Shown here in pieces: positions 24,383 to 31,705 of a stretch of 31,965 nucleotides of DNA. Source of the stretch: an uncultured bacterium (GTDB lineage Bacteria > Bacteroidota > Bacteroidia > Bacteroidales > Bacteroidaceae); NCBI GenBank assembly GCA_905214795.1, contig CAJMNM010000036.1, positions 1 to 31,965 on the forward strand, in the 5' to 3' direction. A program made the position numbers and the translations under genes. Position 1 is the first letter of the stretch. Each line of letters starts with the position of its first letter. A model generated the notes under the pieces. That model saw only the letters and a list, made by a program, of their open reading frames with translations. It had not been told where the DNA came from and did no database searches.

Positions 24383-25648
24383 ATGCTGACATTCAAAGTT
24401 GAAATCAGAAAGAACGAACTTAAAAAAGATGGTACTTACAATGTAAAGATAAGAATGACCCATAACAGGGAAGTCAAAAGACTCTCAACCAATATTTTTG
24501 TAAGACCCAATGACCTTACTAAATCACTCAAACTTAAAAATCCCGTATTTATAAAAGAAGCAGACGCTTTGGTTAGGCAGTATCAAGAGATATGCTCCAC
24601 TCTTCCATTAGAAGCATCCACATATAGTATTGATGAAATACTGGAGTATATCAAAACAGAGCAAAATAGAAAGAAGAGTATTGACTTTATTCTGTTTTGT
24701 AAAGAATGGTTGGAAAGGACAGAAATTAAAGGTAAAAAGAACTATAAGACGGCTCTCAATACTTTTATTACTTATATTGGGAAAGACTGTTTGCCCACCA
24801 ACCAGATAACCAAAGACCTTCTAAAAGGCTTCTTGGAATATCTCTTGAAGAGAAGAACGGAAAAAATAGCAGAACTTCAAAAGAAAGGTAAAAGAATACC
24901 TTCCAATAGAACCATATCACTCTATTTGGGTGGTATAAGGCATCTGTTCAATGAAGCCAAGAAGAGATATAATGACTATGATAGAGGCATTATACTTATC
25001 TCTAACTCTCCTTTTGAAAACTTTGAAATTCCTAAACAAGAAGCAACAAGGAAAAGAGCATTGTCACCTGAAACAATAAGAAAGATTTGGGAATTACCTT
25101 ATATCCTCAATGTCACCAATGGCAAAGAAAGAATATGTCCGTATAATCTTGCAAAGGACTGTTTCATCTTGTCGTTCTGTTTGATAGGGATAAACTCGGT
25201 AGATTTATACAATTGTTCTGAATTGAAAGATAACATTATCACATATTATAGAACCAAAACAAAGGACAGAAGACTGGATAAAGCTAAAATGCAAGTACAT
25301 ATACCTTCAATAATTATGCCCCTTATACAGAAATACAAAGATTTCACAGGGAATAGAATTTTCAACTTCTATCACCAATATTCTACTGCAAACAACTTCA
25401 ACAGAGCTATTAATATGGGTCTTAAAGAGATTGGCAGGATTCTAAAAATAGATGATTTGGAGTTCTATGCAGGCAGGCATTCTTGGGCTACATTAGCTGT
25501 CAATAAGGTAGGCATAGACAAGTACACTGTCCATGCAGCCCTTAACCATATTGATGAAGCCATGAAAGTGACTGACATCTATATTGAGAGGGATTTTGAG
25601 GTGGAGAATGAAGCCAACAGGAAGGTGATAGAGTATGTGTTTGGATAG
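24383..25648 (+). CDS. Tyrosine recombinase (integrase) of the mobile element
   Basis: The 421-residue enzyme, counted from ATG 24383, starts MLTFKVEIRKNELKKDGTYN, an arm-binding domain start typical of Bacteroidetes integrases; an upstream ATG at 24344 gives a 13-residue unlikely extension. A SAM-like core-binding domain (about 95-215) precedes the catalytic domain. Box II FYAGRHSWAT (361-370) has Arg365, and ALNHIDEAMKVTDIYIERD has His389 and nucleophile Tyr400. The box I Arg is not seen in SFCLIGINSVDL (264-275); Ile268 or Asn271 holds its place. Arg codons are mostly AGA/AGG. It would cut and rejoin DNA at a tRNA-His attachment site. It is followed by a terminator that overlaps the next promoter. 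Confidence 0.9.
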   Translation: MLTFKVEIRKNELKKDGTYNVKIRMTHNREVKRLSTNIFVRPNDLTKSLKLKNPVFIKEADALVRQYQEICSTLPLEASTYSIDEILEYIKTEQNRKKSIDFILFCKEWLERTEIKGKKNYKTALNTFITYIGKDCLPTNQITKDLLKGFLEYLLKRRTEKIAELQKKGKRIPSNRTISLYLGGIRHLFNEAKKRYNDYDRGIILISNSPFENFEIPKQEATRKRALSPETIRKIWELPYILNVTNGKERICPYNLAKDCFILSFCLIGINSVDLYNCSELKDNIITYYRTKTKDRRLDKAKMQVHIPSIIMPLIQKYKDFTGNRIFNFYHQYSTANNFNRAINMGLKEIGRILKIDDLEFYAGRHSWATLAVNKVGIDKYTVHAALNHIDEAMKVTDIYIERDFEVENEANRKVIEYVFG

Positions 25649-25660
25649 CTTTTGAAAAAG

Positions 25661-25708
25661 AAGAATAGGAAGTTTCTTTGGTGCAACCAAGGATTCTTCC
25701 TATTTTTG
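25661..25708 (+). terminator. Integrase terminator overlapping the next gene's promoter
   Basis: The arms AATAGGAAG (25664-25672) and CTTCCTATT (25696-25704) close an inner 7-bp stem around 25676-25692 with loop GCA. They run into TATTTTTG, which supplies the T tract. The hairpin begins 13 bp after the integrase stop. It contains TTTG at 25677-25680 in its left half, which is the -33 element of the following promoter. Confidence 0.75.
25677..25708 (+). promoter_or_regulatory. Consensus promoter of the 744-residue protein gene
   Basis: TTTG (25677-25680), 20 nt, TATTTTTG (25701-25708) is an exact Bacteroides-type promoter. Its -33 box is inside the preceding terminator stem, and its -7 box is built from the terminator T tract. 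The start codon at 25751 is about 43 bp downstream. Confidence 0.7.
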
Positions 25709-25750
25709 CGCACTAAGTATTAATATTTATAATATATAAATTAGTGAGCA

Positions 25751-27985
25751 ATGGATGTAGATGTGAATGATTTGCATTTGCCAACAGAAGAAGAAATTAA
25801 AGAAAGTATTTCACTTACTTCATCTGAAAATGAAAATGGCGAAGATTCAGGTTACCTGCCTACTGATGAAGAGGCAAAAGAAGCTGAAATCATTTTTTCA
25901 TTTGGGAGTGCATCAGAAGATTCCTCACAAGATGAAAAAGATGATTTTTCTTATTTGCCTACAGAAGAGGAAGCTGCTCAAAGTGAAACCATATTCTCTT
26001 TAGGGAGCTTTAAAGAATGTGTCAATTCATCTGTCAATGAGGAATCAACTTGTCAAGAAGAGCATAAGAAAGAAATTATAAAATGTCCATCCAATGCTAC
26101 TTGTTTATCAGATTGTATGGAGTTGCTTCCTGCGGGTATTATAGAATGTTTTGTACCTCAAATAGGTGCAATAGAAATAGAGTTGAAAGCCCGAAGGAAT
26201 TCAATCATAGTCCTTACATCTACAAAGGATATGGATAAGTATCTTTGTGATGAATATTACACCATAGGCTATACATCTTATGGTGACAATATTTCATTAT
26301 CTGAACAGATTATAAGATATATCGATAAGGTTTCCTATATAAAGATACTGCTCTTTCATCAAGACCTACCTCTTCTTGCTGATATATTGGGAACTTTTGA
26401 GGGCTACTTCTTTATGGTTGAAAACATGGACATATTACTTTATGAGAATAGCTATAAAGATACAGTAGAAGATATTTTTGATTATTACCTTATGTGTCAT
26501 AAAGACAAAAGATGCTTTTTCACAAGTGATTCAACCATCTTTTATGCTCCACAATTAGCCAATGAACCAAGAACTATAATCAAATGGAATAAATACGAAG
26601 CAAGGAACTTGCAAGTTCATGAATACAAAAACATTGTTGGAGGTTTGGTCAAAATGATATATAAATTTCCTGCTTGTGATAAAGTTATTGTTGTATATAC
26701 CTCTGTCCAACAAGCAAGACTTGTGATATTGAATTTGCCTGTGGAAATACAGGAAGAATGTGGCATTGTCTGTTCTTCCCACAATGAAAGACTTGCAGGG
26801 GGTTATTACAATAGCATGGAGAGGAATATGGTTACAACTGACAAAAGAATCACATTTTGGTGTATTAACCATCATTACCCCAAACTTACAGAGAAGTACC
26901 ACCTTGTAACAGTTTCAGATGCAGAAAGAGGGAATACAATATTGTCTCTTCAAAACATTTTGCTTATCCAACAGATAGTAATAAATCCTATGCAAAATAT
27001 TCTGAGCAACAACATCATTTACAATAGGACGAAATATTATGCTATATGGGGAGAAGATTATAAGACCTTGCTTCAAAGAGCAAACAAGATTGTCCAACTG
27101 ACAGATGCAGCAGATATACTCAGTGCTAATGATTCTACTTTGGGAAATATTTTTGATTTGGCAAAAACTGTTATAAAAGAAAAGGCAAAAGGTAAGATAA
27201 CAGGCAGGTTTGCCCCATTTCCTCTATTAAGGAAAGACATTCATGAAAAAATACAAGTTTCCTACATGAGTTTGGCTTCAATGAAATTCAGGACAAATCT
27301 TATTTATCAGTTCTATAGCAGTCATGGCTCATTAGCTGAAAAGCTGAAAGAAATATGCAGTACACTTTGCTATCATACAGATGATATAGAAACAGACATG
27401 ACAAACAGACAAAAGGAAATAGAAAAAGAAGAGAGGAATTTACAGAAGAGATATAAACAGGATGAAAGGATTTCTTGTCTCGAAGAGATAGCAAGGATGT
27501 GTGAATCAGGCAAATTGACTTTACAGTTGCTTAACCAAAGAAGTAAACATGGAAATAATATCCAAAGAAAGGCCTATAAGGAAGTGGCATTGCTATATAA
27601 CTATATGGAAACCAAAGAACTTATTAGCCTAATGAAAGAATTGAAATCTGACAACACCATAGCATTCAAGAATCTTAATAATGCCATTATGTTTTGGGCT
27701 TTGGCAGATGACCATCCATTCAAAGAAGCCATAAAGAATTCATTTCCCATAGGACTAAAATTTACAAATCAGGAAATAGTGGATTTATTAGTTCCTATTG
27801 TGCAATATCATTTACACAAAGATTGGACAAATAAGCCTCGCAAGATTATCAGCTTCTTCAAAAGTTTGGTAAATGCTATCAGACCAAGAACCTATTATAT
27901 AACCCTTCAAGACAATAGATTTACCGGTCATAAAGACAGAATACCCAAAAATGATAATAATTTGCTGAAATATTTCCTTTGTTAA
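25751..27985 (+). CDS. Large helicase-like protein with acidic repeats, probably degenerate
   Basis: The 744-residue protein has no close family that I can name with certainty. Residues 8-86 contain three acidic units built on LPTEEE or YLPTDEE, the last two followed by an IFSxGS end. Residues about 125-430 follow the order of a Bacteroidetes mobile-element superfamily-2 helicase-like family: PAGIIECF and IELKARRNSIIVLTST near the usual nucleotide loop, a KRCFFTSD block at the motif III place, KVIVVYTSVQ, KRITFWCI and TILSLQNILLIQQ at motif VI. The Walker A Gly-Lys-Thr, the motif II Asp-Glu and the motif VI arginines are not present, so ATPase activity is unlikely. A coiled-coil-like part follows about 565-595. 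Codon use (AGA/AGG, AT-rich) marks it as element cargo. Confidence 0.55.
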   Translation: MDVDVNDLHLPTEEEIKESISLTSSENENGEDSGYLPTDEEAKEAEIIFSFGSASEDSSQDEKDDFSYLPTEEEAAQSETIFSLGSFKECVNSSVNEESTCQEEHKKEIIKCPSNATCLSDCMELLPAGIIECFVPQIGAIEIELKARRNSIIVLTSTKDMDKYLCDEYYTIGYTSYGDNISLSEQIIRYIDKVSYIKILLFHQDLPLLADILGTFEGYFFMVENMDILLYENSYKDTVEDIFDYYLMCHKDKRCFFTSDSTIFYAPQLANEPRTIIKWNKYEARNLQVHEYKNIVGGLVKMIYKFPACDKVIVVYTSVQQARLVILNLPVEIQEECGIVCSSHNERLAGGYYNSMERNMVTTDKRITFWCINHHYPKLTEKYHLVTVSDAERGNTILSLQNILLIQQIVINPMQNILSNNIIYNRTKYYAIWGEDYKTLLQRANKIVQLTDAADILSANDSTLGNIFDLAKTVIKEKAKGKITGRFAPFPLLRKDIHEKIQVSYMSLASMKFRTNLIYQFYSSHGSLAEKLKEICSTLCYHTDDIETDMTNRQKEIEKEERNLQKRYKQDERISCLEEIARMCESGKLTLQLLNQRSKHGNNIQRKAYKEVALLYNYMETKELISLMKELKSDNTIAFKNLNNAIMFWALADDHPFKEAIKNSFPIGLKFTNQEIVDLLVPIVQYHLHKDWTNKPRKIISFFKSLVNAIRPRTYYITLQDNRFTGHKDRIPKNDNNLLKYFLC

Positions 27986-28020
27986 ATGGCTGATTTTTAA
28001 GAAAATAAAAATGTAAAAAC

Positions 28021-28051
28021 TTGCATATTTCAGACTTTTTTCTTATCTTTA
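28021..28051 (+). promoter_or_regulatory. Promoter of the winged-helix gene
   Basis: TTG at 28021-28023, 20 nt, then TATCTTTA (28044-28051), one base from TAnnTTTG. Transcription would start near 28058, so the whole inverted repeat at 28068-28151 would be in the 5' leader. Confidence 0.55.
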
Positions 28052-28067
28052 TATGTGGAAAAAGGTA

Positions 28068-28151
28068 GGGAAAATTACCCCCATACTAATCACCTACCTA
28101 TTTTATTCCTTATTATTTATAGTAGGTAGTTAGTATCAGGGTATTTTTCCC
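28068..28151. repeat. 30-bp imperfect inverted repeat in the 5' leader
   Basis: Arm 28068-28097 pairs with 28122-28151: 25 Watson-Crick pairs and one G-T pair in 30 positions, with a 24-nt AT-rich loop. Each arm end carries GGG-N7-CCC (28068-28080 and 28139-28151). It lies between the predicted promoter and the winged-helix gene start at 28175. It could be an RNA leader structure, a protein operator, or an origin-type dyad. It is not followed by a T run of terminator length, although a pyrimidine stretch is present. Confidence 0.75.
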
Positions 28152-28174
28152 TTTTCTTTTTAAATAAAATAGAT

Positions 28175-28861
28175 ATGGAAAAGATAGAGAATTGTGCAGT
28201 AAAGGCTTATTCAAGGATTCCCAATGATGCCATCATGCACTTCAAATTGAAAGACTTGTATTTGTTGGCTGGCTTATACAACAGTGCCCATTACAGCAAT
28301 AAAGGTAATGTCTGCACCACAAATATAACTATTAAGCAGTTGTCTGATTTGACAGGAGTATCACAAGGATATATAGGAGAATATTTTCTGCCCAAATTCA
28401 GAGAAAAAGATTTTGGGGAATGTAAAACTCACCAACTGGAAGAAACAATCAAAAGGAATGAATTCAAGCTGCCATATCCAAATGAAAATTATAGGGTAAT
28501 ATGGAAGCATGTCTTTTCTGACAGTTCACTGACACCTGAAGAAAAGGGCTTCCTTATAGGCTTGTATTGCCTATGTGTAAATAATACTTTCAGATATGAT
28601 TTGAAGGATATTGAGATAGCCCAAAAGTTGGGAATGGATGCCAAGACTTACAGGAAGTACAGGAATGCCCTCATTGAAAAAAGAGTGATTTGGTCTTCTT
28701 ATGACACTCCAATGGCTATGACTCATATAGAACATCTAAATGCAAAAGTTTTGATGTACCCACATCTTGGGCATAAGACTTGGCTTGATTTAGTGAAAGA
28801 GTTCAATCCTACAGAAGATGAAATAAATCACTATCTTCTGATGATTGAAGATGTGGCATAA
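28175..28861 (+). CDS. Putative DNA-binding protein with two winged-helix-like segments
   Basis: The 228-residue protein is not recognised by name. Two parts look like helix-turn-helix units: around residues 22-75, with ITIKQLSDLTGVSQGYIGEYF, and around 120-175, with YDLKDIEIAQKLGMDAKTYRKYRNALIEKRVIW (quoted in part). Both have the pattern helix, turn, recognition helix and basic wing, and the repeat suggests a duplicated winged-helix fold like plasmid or phage replication initiators and some transcription factors. No catalytic motif is seen. It sits directly after the long inverted repeat and a promoter. A role as initiator or autoregulator is an inference from layout. A terminator-like hairpin follows. 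Confidence 0.5.
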   Translation: MEKIENCAVKAYSRIPNDAIMHFKLKDLYLLAGLYNSAHYSNKGNVCTTNITIKQLSDLTGVSQGYIGEYFLPKFREKDFGECKTHQLEETIKRNEFKLPYPNENYRVIWKHVFSDSSLTPEEKGFLIGLYCLCVNNTFRYDLKDIEIAQKLGMDAKTYRKYRNALIEKRVIWSSYDTPMAMTHIEHLNAKVLMYPHLGHKTWLDLVKEFNPTEDEINHYLLMIEDVA

Positions 28862-28886
28862 CCCTATGCTTGACAGAATGTATAAT

Positions 28887-28914
28887 CCCCTGTTTTCACT
28901 CTTGGGAACAGGGG
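28887..28914 (+). terminator. Hairpin after the winged-helix gene
   Basis: CCCCTGTT (28887-28894) pairs with AACAGGGG (28907-28914) around a 12-nt loop, 26 bp after the stop. The following sequence is GTATTGCATTT, without a strong T run, so termination may be partial. Confidence 0.5.
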
Positions 28915-29241
28915 GTATTGCATTTGCAAATCTATAATGTATAGCTGTTTTTACTGAATCAGCCACATTACAATATCATATAAATCAAATGCAAAGTAGA
29001 ATAGATTTATCCACCCAATGTCTTGACATTTATACATCAGCATCTTACTTTTTCCTTTAAATGAAGCTATTTTCATAAGTCTTTTATTTTAGAATAGTCA
29101 AGCCAATGAGGTCAAGTTGAAAAAATTTCTATTTTTTTTGCAATTTTCTTGTCTTTAAGAGCATAAGTTACACCACCCTGATACCCTCCCCATCATTCAG
29201 GGTGGGGATAGTCCCTCCCACAACAATTAAAATCATAAATT
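28915..29241. promoter_or_regulatory. Non-coding region with palindromes and a DnaA-box-like site
   Basis: No gene is seen in this AT-rich stretch. It holds palindrome ATTTGCAAAT (28922-28931), a DnaA-box-like TTATCCACC (29007-29015, one mismatch to TTATCCACA), an AATGTC-TT-GACATT dyad (29017-29030), and the leader hairpin at 29173-29205. The mix suits a cis-acting control or replication region of the element, but a single box is not proof of an origin. Confidence 0.35.
29173..29205 (+). promoter_or_regulatory. Leader hairpin upstream of the 89-residue protein gene
   Basis: CCACCCTGA (29173-29181) pairs with TCAGGGTGG (29197-29205) with a 15-nt loop that includes CCCTCCCC. It shares the decamer ACCCTGATAC (29175-29184) with the inverted repeat at 28133-28142, in the opposite orientation. 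It lies 36 bp before the start codon. Confidence 0.5.
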
Positions 29242-29511
29242 ATGGATAGCTTAAAGTTCATTGAAACAATGTCTGTTGCAGACTTCAAGACAAAGATGGG
29301 AGTGGAAAGAATTGATGTGAAACAGAATCCCAACACAGGGAAATGTTTCTTTGTGTATGGCTGTGAAACAGGTGCTGTAAGTGAAAGATTCCTCAAAGGG
29401 GACATCACAAAACCTGTCATATCACAGGTTTGTTCTCCTGAAACAGGGGATATGTTCTATATGTTGCATCAGCAGGGTGATGGTGGAGCACCTACATTGG
29501 CAACTTTGTAA
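29242..29511 (+). CDS. Small conserved-type hypothetical protein
   Basis: The 89-residue protein starts MDSLKFIETMSVADFKTKMG and contains KQNPNTGKCFFVYGCETGAVS and an end HQQGDGGAPTLATL (quoted in part). I recall similar small proteins on Bacteroidetes plasmids and elements with the pattern Asn-Pro-x-Thr-Gly-Lys-x-Phe-Phe and a Gly-Ala-Val. The role is unknown. No signal or membrane part is visible. It begins after the leader hairpin and is followed by a clear terminator at 29533-29564, so it is probably transcribed alone. Confidence 0.65.
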   Translation: MDSLKFIETMSVADFKTKMGVERIDVKQNPNTGKCFFVYGCETGAVSERFLKGDITKPVISQVCSPETGDMFYMLHQQGDGGAPTLATL

Positions 29512-29532
29512 TGCAGATAAGCATGTTACATT

Positions 29533-29564
29533 GGCAGTTGGATTTAATTCTGACTGCCTTTTTT
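29533..29564 (+). terminator. Rho-independent terminator after the 89-residue protein gene
   Basis: GGCAGT (29533-29538) pairs with ACTGCC (29553-29558), followed by six T. It lies 21 bp after the stop. Confidence 0.75.
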
Positions 29565-29604
29565 ATTTTCAGATTGTAGAATCATTAATAATATTTTGAA
29601 TATT

Positions 29605-30489
29605 ATGCAGTTAAGAGTTTCATCAAAGAAGCAAGCTAAGATAAAACTTGCTTTACAAGGCTGTGCTGGAAGTGGCAAAACTATGTCTGCCATCCTTTTA
29701 GCCTATGGACTATGCAATGATTGGAGCAAAATAGCCATCATTGACAGTGAGAATGGAAGTGCTGATTTATATGCTCACTTAGGCAGTTATAATGTTCTTT
29801 CTCTTCAAGACAACTTTACTCCTGAGACCTATATGGAAGCCATTGGGATATGTGAGGATGCTGGGATGGAAGTCATTATCATAGATTCCATTTCTCAATG
29901 TTGGGATAATCTATTGGAATATCATGCCAACCTACAGGGAAATAGTTTCACTAATTGGCAGAAAGTCACTCCAAGAATCAATGCCTTCATGCAGAAGATT
30001 CTGCAAAGTGAGAAGCACATCATTTGTACTATGAGATGTAAACAGGATTATGTCCTCAATGAGAAAAATGGCAAGATGGTTCCTGAAAAGGTTGGGTTAA
30101 AAGCTGTAATGAGGGATGGAATAGATTATGAATTTACCATAGTTTTTGACATCAACATGAAGCATCAAGCCATTGCAAGCAAGGACAGGACTAACCTGTT
30201 TATGGGGAAGCCTGACTTTACCATTACACCAACAACTGGACAAATTATCCTTGATTGGTGCAATGACGGAGTGACTGTTGAAATGATAAGACAGCAAATA
30301 AATACGGCTAAAACAATAGAGGAATTGACCGCCATTTATCATAAATATCCTGAATGGTATCAACAATTGACCTCTGATTTTATGCAGAAGAAAATGCAGC
30401 TGCAAGAGGATAAGAATAAACCGAGTATTAACTATAATCCAAATTTCATAAGATATGGAAGCAATGCAACTACAGCCTGTCAAGGCTAA
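29605..30489 (+). CDS. AAA_24/Sak4-like ATPase
   Basis: The 294-residue ATP-binding protein, counted from ATG 29605, has Walker A GCAGSGKT (19-26) and Walker B EVIIIDSIS (89-97), then TMRCKQDYVLNEKNGKMVPE, VGLKAVMRDGIDYEFT and a C-terminal tail. This fits AAA_24/phage nucleotide-binding proteins, which include Sak4, a RecA-like single-strand annealing ATPase of phages. An in-frame TTG at 29596 is an earlier but less likely start. The active-site residues are intact. It would act with a partner in strand annealing or replication of the element. It overlaps the DUF3871 gene by 35 nt, which points to coupled translation. Confidence 0.8.
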   Translation: MQLRVSSKKQAKIKLALQGCAGSGKTMSAILLAYGLCNDWSKIAIIDSENGSADLYAHLGSYNVLSLQDNFTPETYMEAIGICEDAGMEVIIIDSISQCWDNLLEYHANLQGNSFTNWQKVTPRINAFMQKILQSEKHIICTMRCKQDYVLNEKNGKMVPEKVGLKAVMRDGIDYEFTIVFDINMKHQAIASKDRTNLFMGKPDFTITPTTGQIILDWCNDGVTVEMIRQQINTAKTIEELTAIYHKYPEWYQQLTSDFMQKKMQLQEDKNKPSINYNPNFIRYGSNATTACQG

Positions 30490-31501
30490 CTTGATTTATC
30501 CAAGCAGGGTAAACAGGATATTTGATTTGTCTAAACAAGAAATTGTTGATGTAGAACCTATCTTGTCAAGAAGAGAAGTAAAAAGGCTTCCTTTTATTGA
30601 AGCCAATACAAAAGAAGTCACTATTGAGCATCTAAAAGATGATTGCATTGTACCTGTATTCAGCAAGGACAATGAAATAACAATCTCCCATCCTAACTTT
30701 ATTGAATCTGTGTGGGAAGCAGCTAACAGGGTTTTCCCAAGTGAAAGTATTGAACTGCCTGAAATCAGAGTAAGTCATATCATCAAAGGGAGAACTCCCG
30801 AAGCTATTCACAAGTCAGTAAAAGATTTATTGGAAGAAGATAAGACCATTTACTATGAGAGAATGATGTTTTGTTTTGAGATACCTTCAATCCATGAGGA
30901 TATTGCAGGGAACAGGCTCAATTTGACTATTGGGGGAGTCAGGAGCTATAATCATGAGAACCTGTATAGTAAAAAAGGTATGGAGAAATTTAAACTTTTC
31001 ATTGGTTTCAAGAACTTGGTATGCTGTAACATGTGTGTCTGTACAGATGGCTTTAAGTCTGAACTGAAAGTGATGAATGTAAATGGATTACTTAATGCTG
31101 CCATGCAACTCTTTCAGGAATATAATGCTGCTAAACATTTATACTATATGGAAGCTTTCAAGAATAGTTATATGACTGAACACCAATTTGCCCAATTCTT
31201 AGGAAAAAGCAGATTGTATCAATATCTTCCAAATGAGCAAAGAAGATTACTGCCACAAATGCTTATGACTGATACTCAAATAGGTATTGTAGCCAAGTCA
31301 TTTTATCATGATGATAATTTCTCACTTCCTGACAACCAAAAAGAAATTTCTATGTGGAATGTGTATAATCTGCTCACTGGAGCAAATAAATCATCTTATA
31401 TAGATAACTTCTTGGACAGAGCTTATAATGCTACTCAACTTGCTGATGGATTGAATAAGGCTTTGTATGGAGACAGTGAATATACTTGGTTCATTCAGTA
31501 A
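30455..31501 (+). CDS. DUF3871 family protein
   Basis: The 348-residue protein matches DUF3871. Recognisable blocks are FIEANTKEVTIEHLKDDCIVPVF (in part), SHIIKGRTPEAIHKSVKDLL, TIYYERMMFCFEIPSI, GNRLNLTIGGVRSYNHENLY, KLFIGFKNLVCCNMCVCTDG and LLTGANKSSYIDNFLDRA. The family is known mainly from Bacteroidetes mobile elements and phages, and its function is not established. There is no membrane part. Its start overlaps the ATPase gene by 35 nt; a second in-frame ATG at 30464 is an alternative. The pairing suggests a DNA-processing role with the ATPase. Confidence 0.88.
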   Translation: MEAMQLQPVKANLIYPSRVNRIFDLSKQEIVDVEPILSRREVKRLPFIEANTKEVTIEHLKDDCIVPVFSKDNEITISHPNFIESVWEAANRVFPSESIELPEIRVSHIIKGRTPEAIHKSVKDLLEEDKTIYYERMMFCFEIPSIHEDIAGNRLNLTIGGVRSYNHENLYSKKGMEKFKLFIGFKNLVCCNMCVCTDGFKSELKVMNVNGLLNAAMQLFQEYNAAKHLYYMEAFKNSYMTEHQFAQFLGKSRLYQYLPNEQRRLLPQMLMTDTQIGIVAKSFYHDDNFSLPDNQKEISMWNVYNLLTGANKSSYIDNFLDRAYNATQLADGLNKALYGDSEYTWFIQ

Positions 31502-31530
31502 CAATATGTTCCAATGTTTATATATCCATT

Positions 31531-31647
31531 ATGGTAGGAAATTTTCAGGTTTGTATTATGGGAGAAATTATATTTGCCATTATAAACTTACTGATAGGGG
31601 CTTTTGTACTCTGTTACTTTTGTTCTGAAGGTAAGAAAAAGCCATGA
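31531..31647 (+). CDS. Small single-helix membrane peptide
   Basis: The frame gives 38 residues from ATG 31531, or 29 from ATG 31558 (MGEIIFAIINLLIGAFVLCY at its start). It forms one hydrophobic helix of about 18 residues flanked by a short acidic N side and a basic tail, SEGKKKP. The composition and basic C-terminus suggest an inner-membrane peptide with the tail inside. It follows DUF3871 by 29 bp and precedes a terminator, so it may end that operon. There is no homology that I recognise; small frames of this kind are often chance. Confidence 0.4.
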   Translation: MVGNFQVCIMGEIIFAIINLLIGAFVLCYFCSEGKKKP

Positions 31648-31668
31648 TTTATGGATTGATTGTTGGAT

Positions 31669-31705
31669 GAAGTCTCGGAGTATATCAATATTTCGGGGCT
31701 TCTTT
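31669..31705 (+). terminator. Rho-independent terminator of the ATPase-DUF3871 unit
   Basis: The arms 31669-31683 and 31688-31702 pair over 15 positions, several of them G-T, with loop ATCA, and TTT follows. The stem is GAAGTCTCGGAGTAT against ATATTTCGGGGCTTC. Confidence 0.65.

Noticed and set aside
29007..29015. Single DnaA-box-like TTATCCACC as an origin
   Set aside because: One mismatched box without a cluster or an unwinding region is not sufficient; it is kept only as part of a palindrome-rich gap.
24338..31668. The shared string TGATTGTTGG near 24340 and 31658 as element attachment repeats
   Set aside because: Only ten bases match, and neither copy lies in the tRNA 3' end, which is the expected core. 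It is probably chance in AT-rich DNA.
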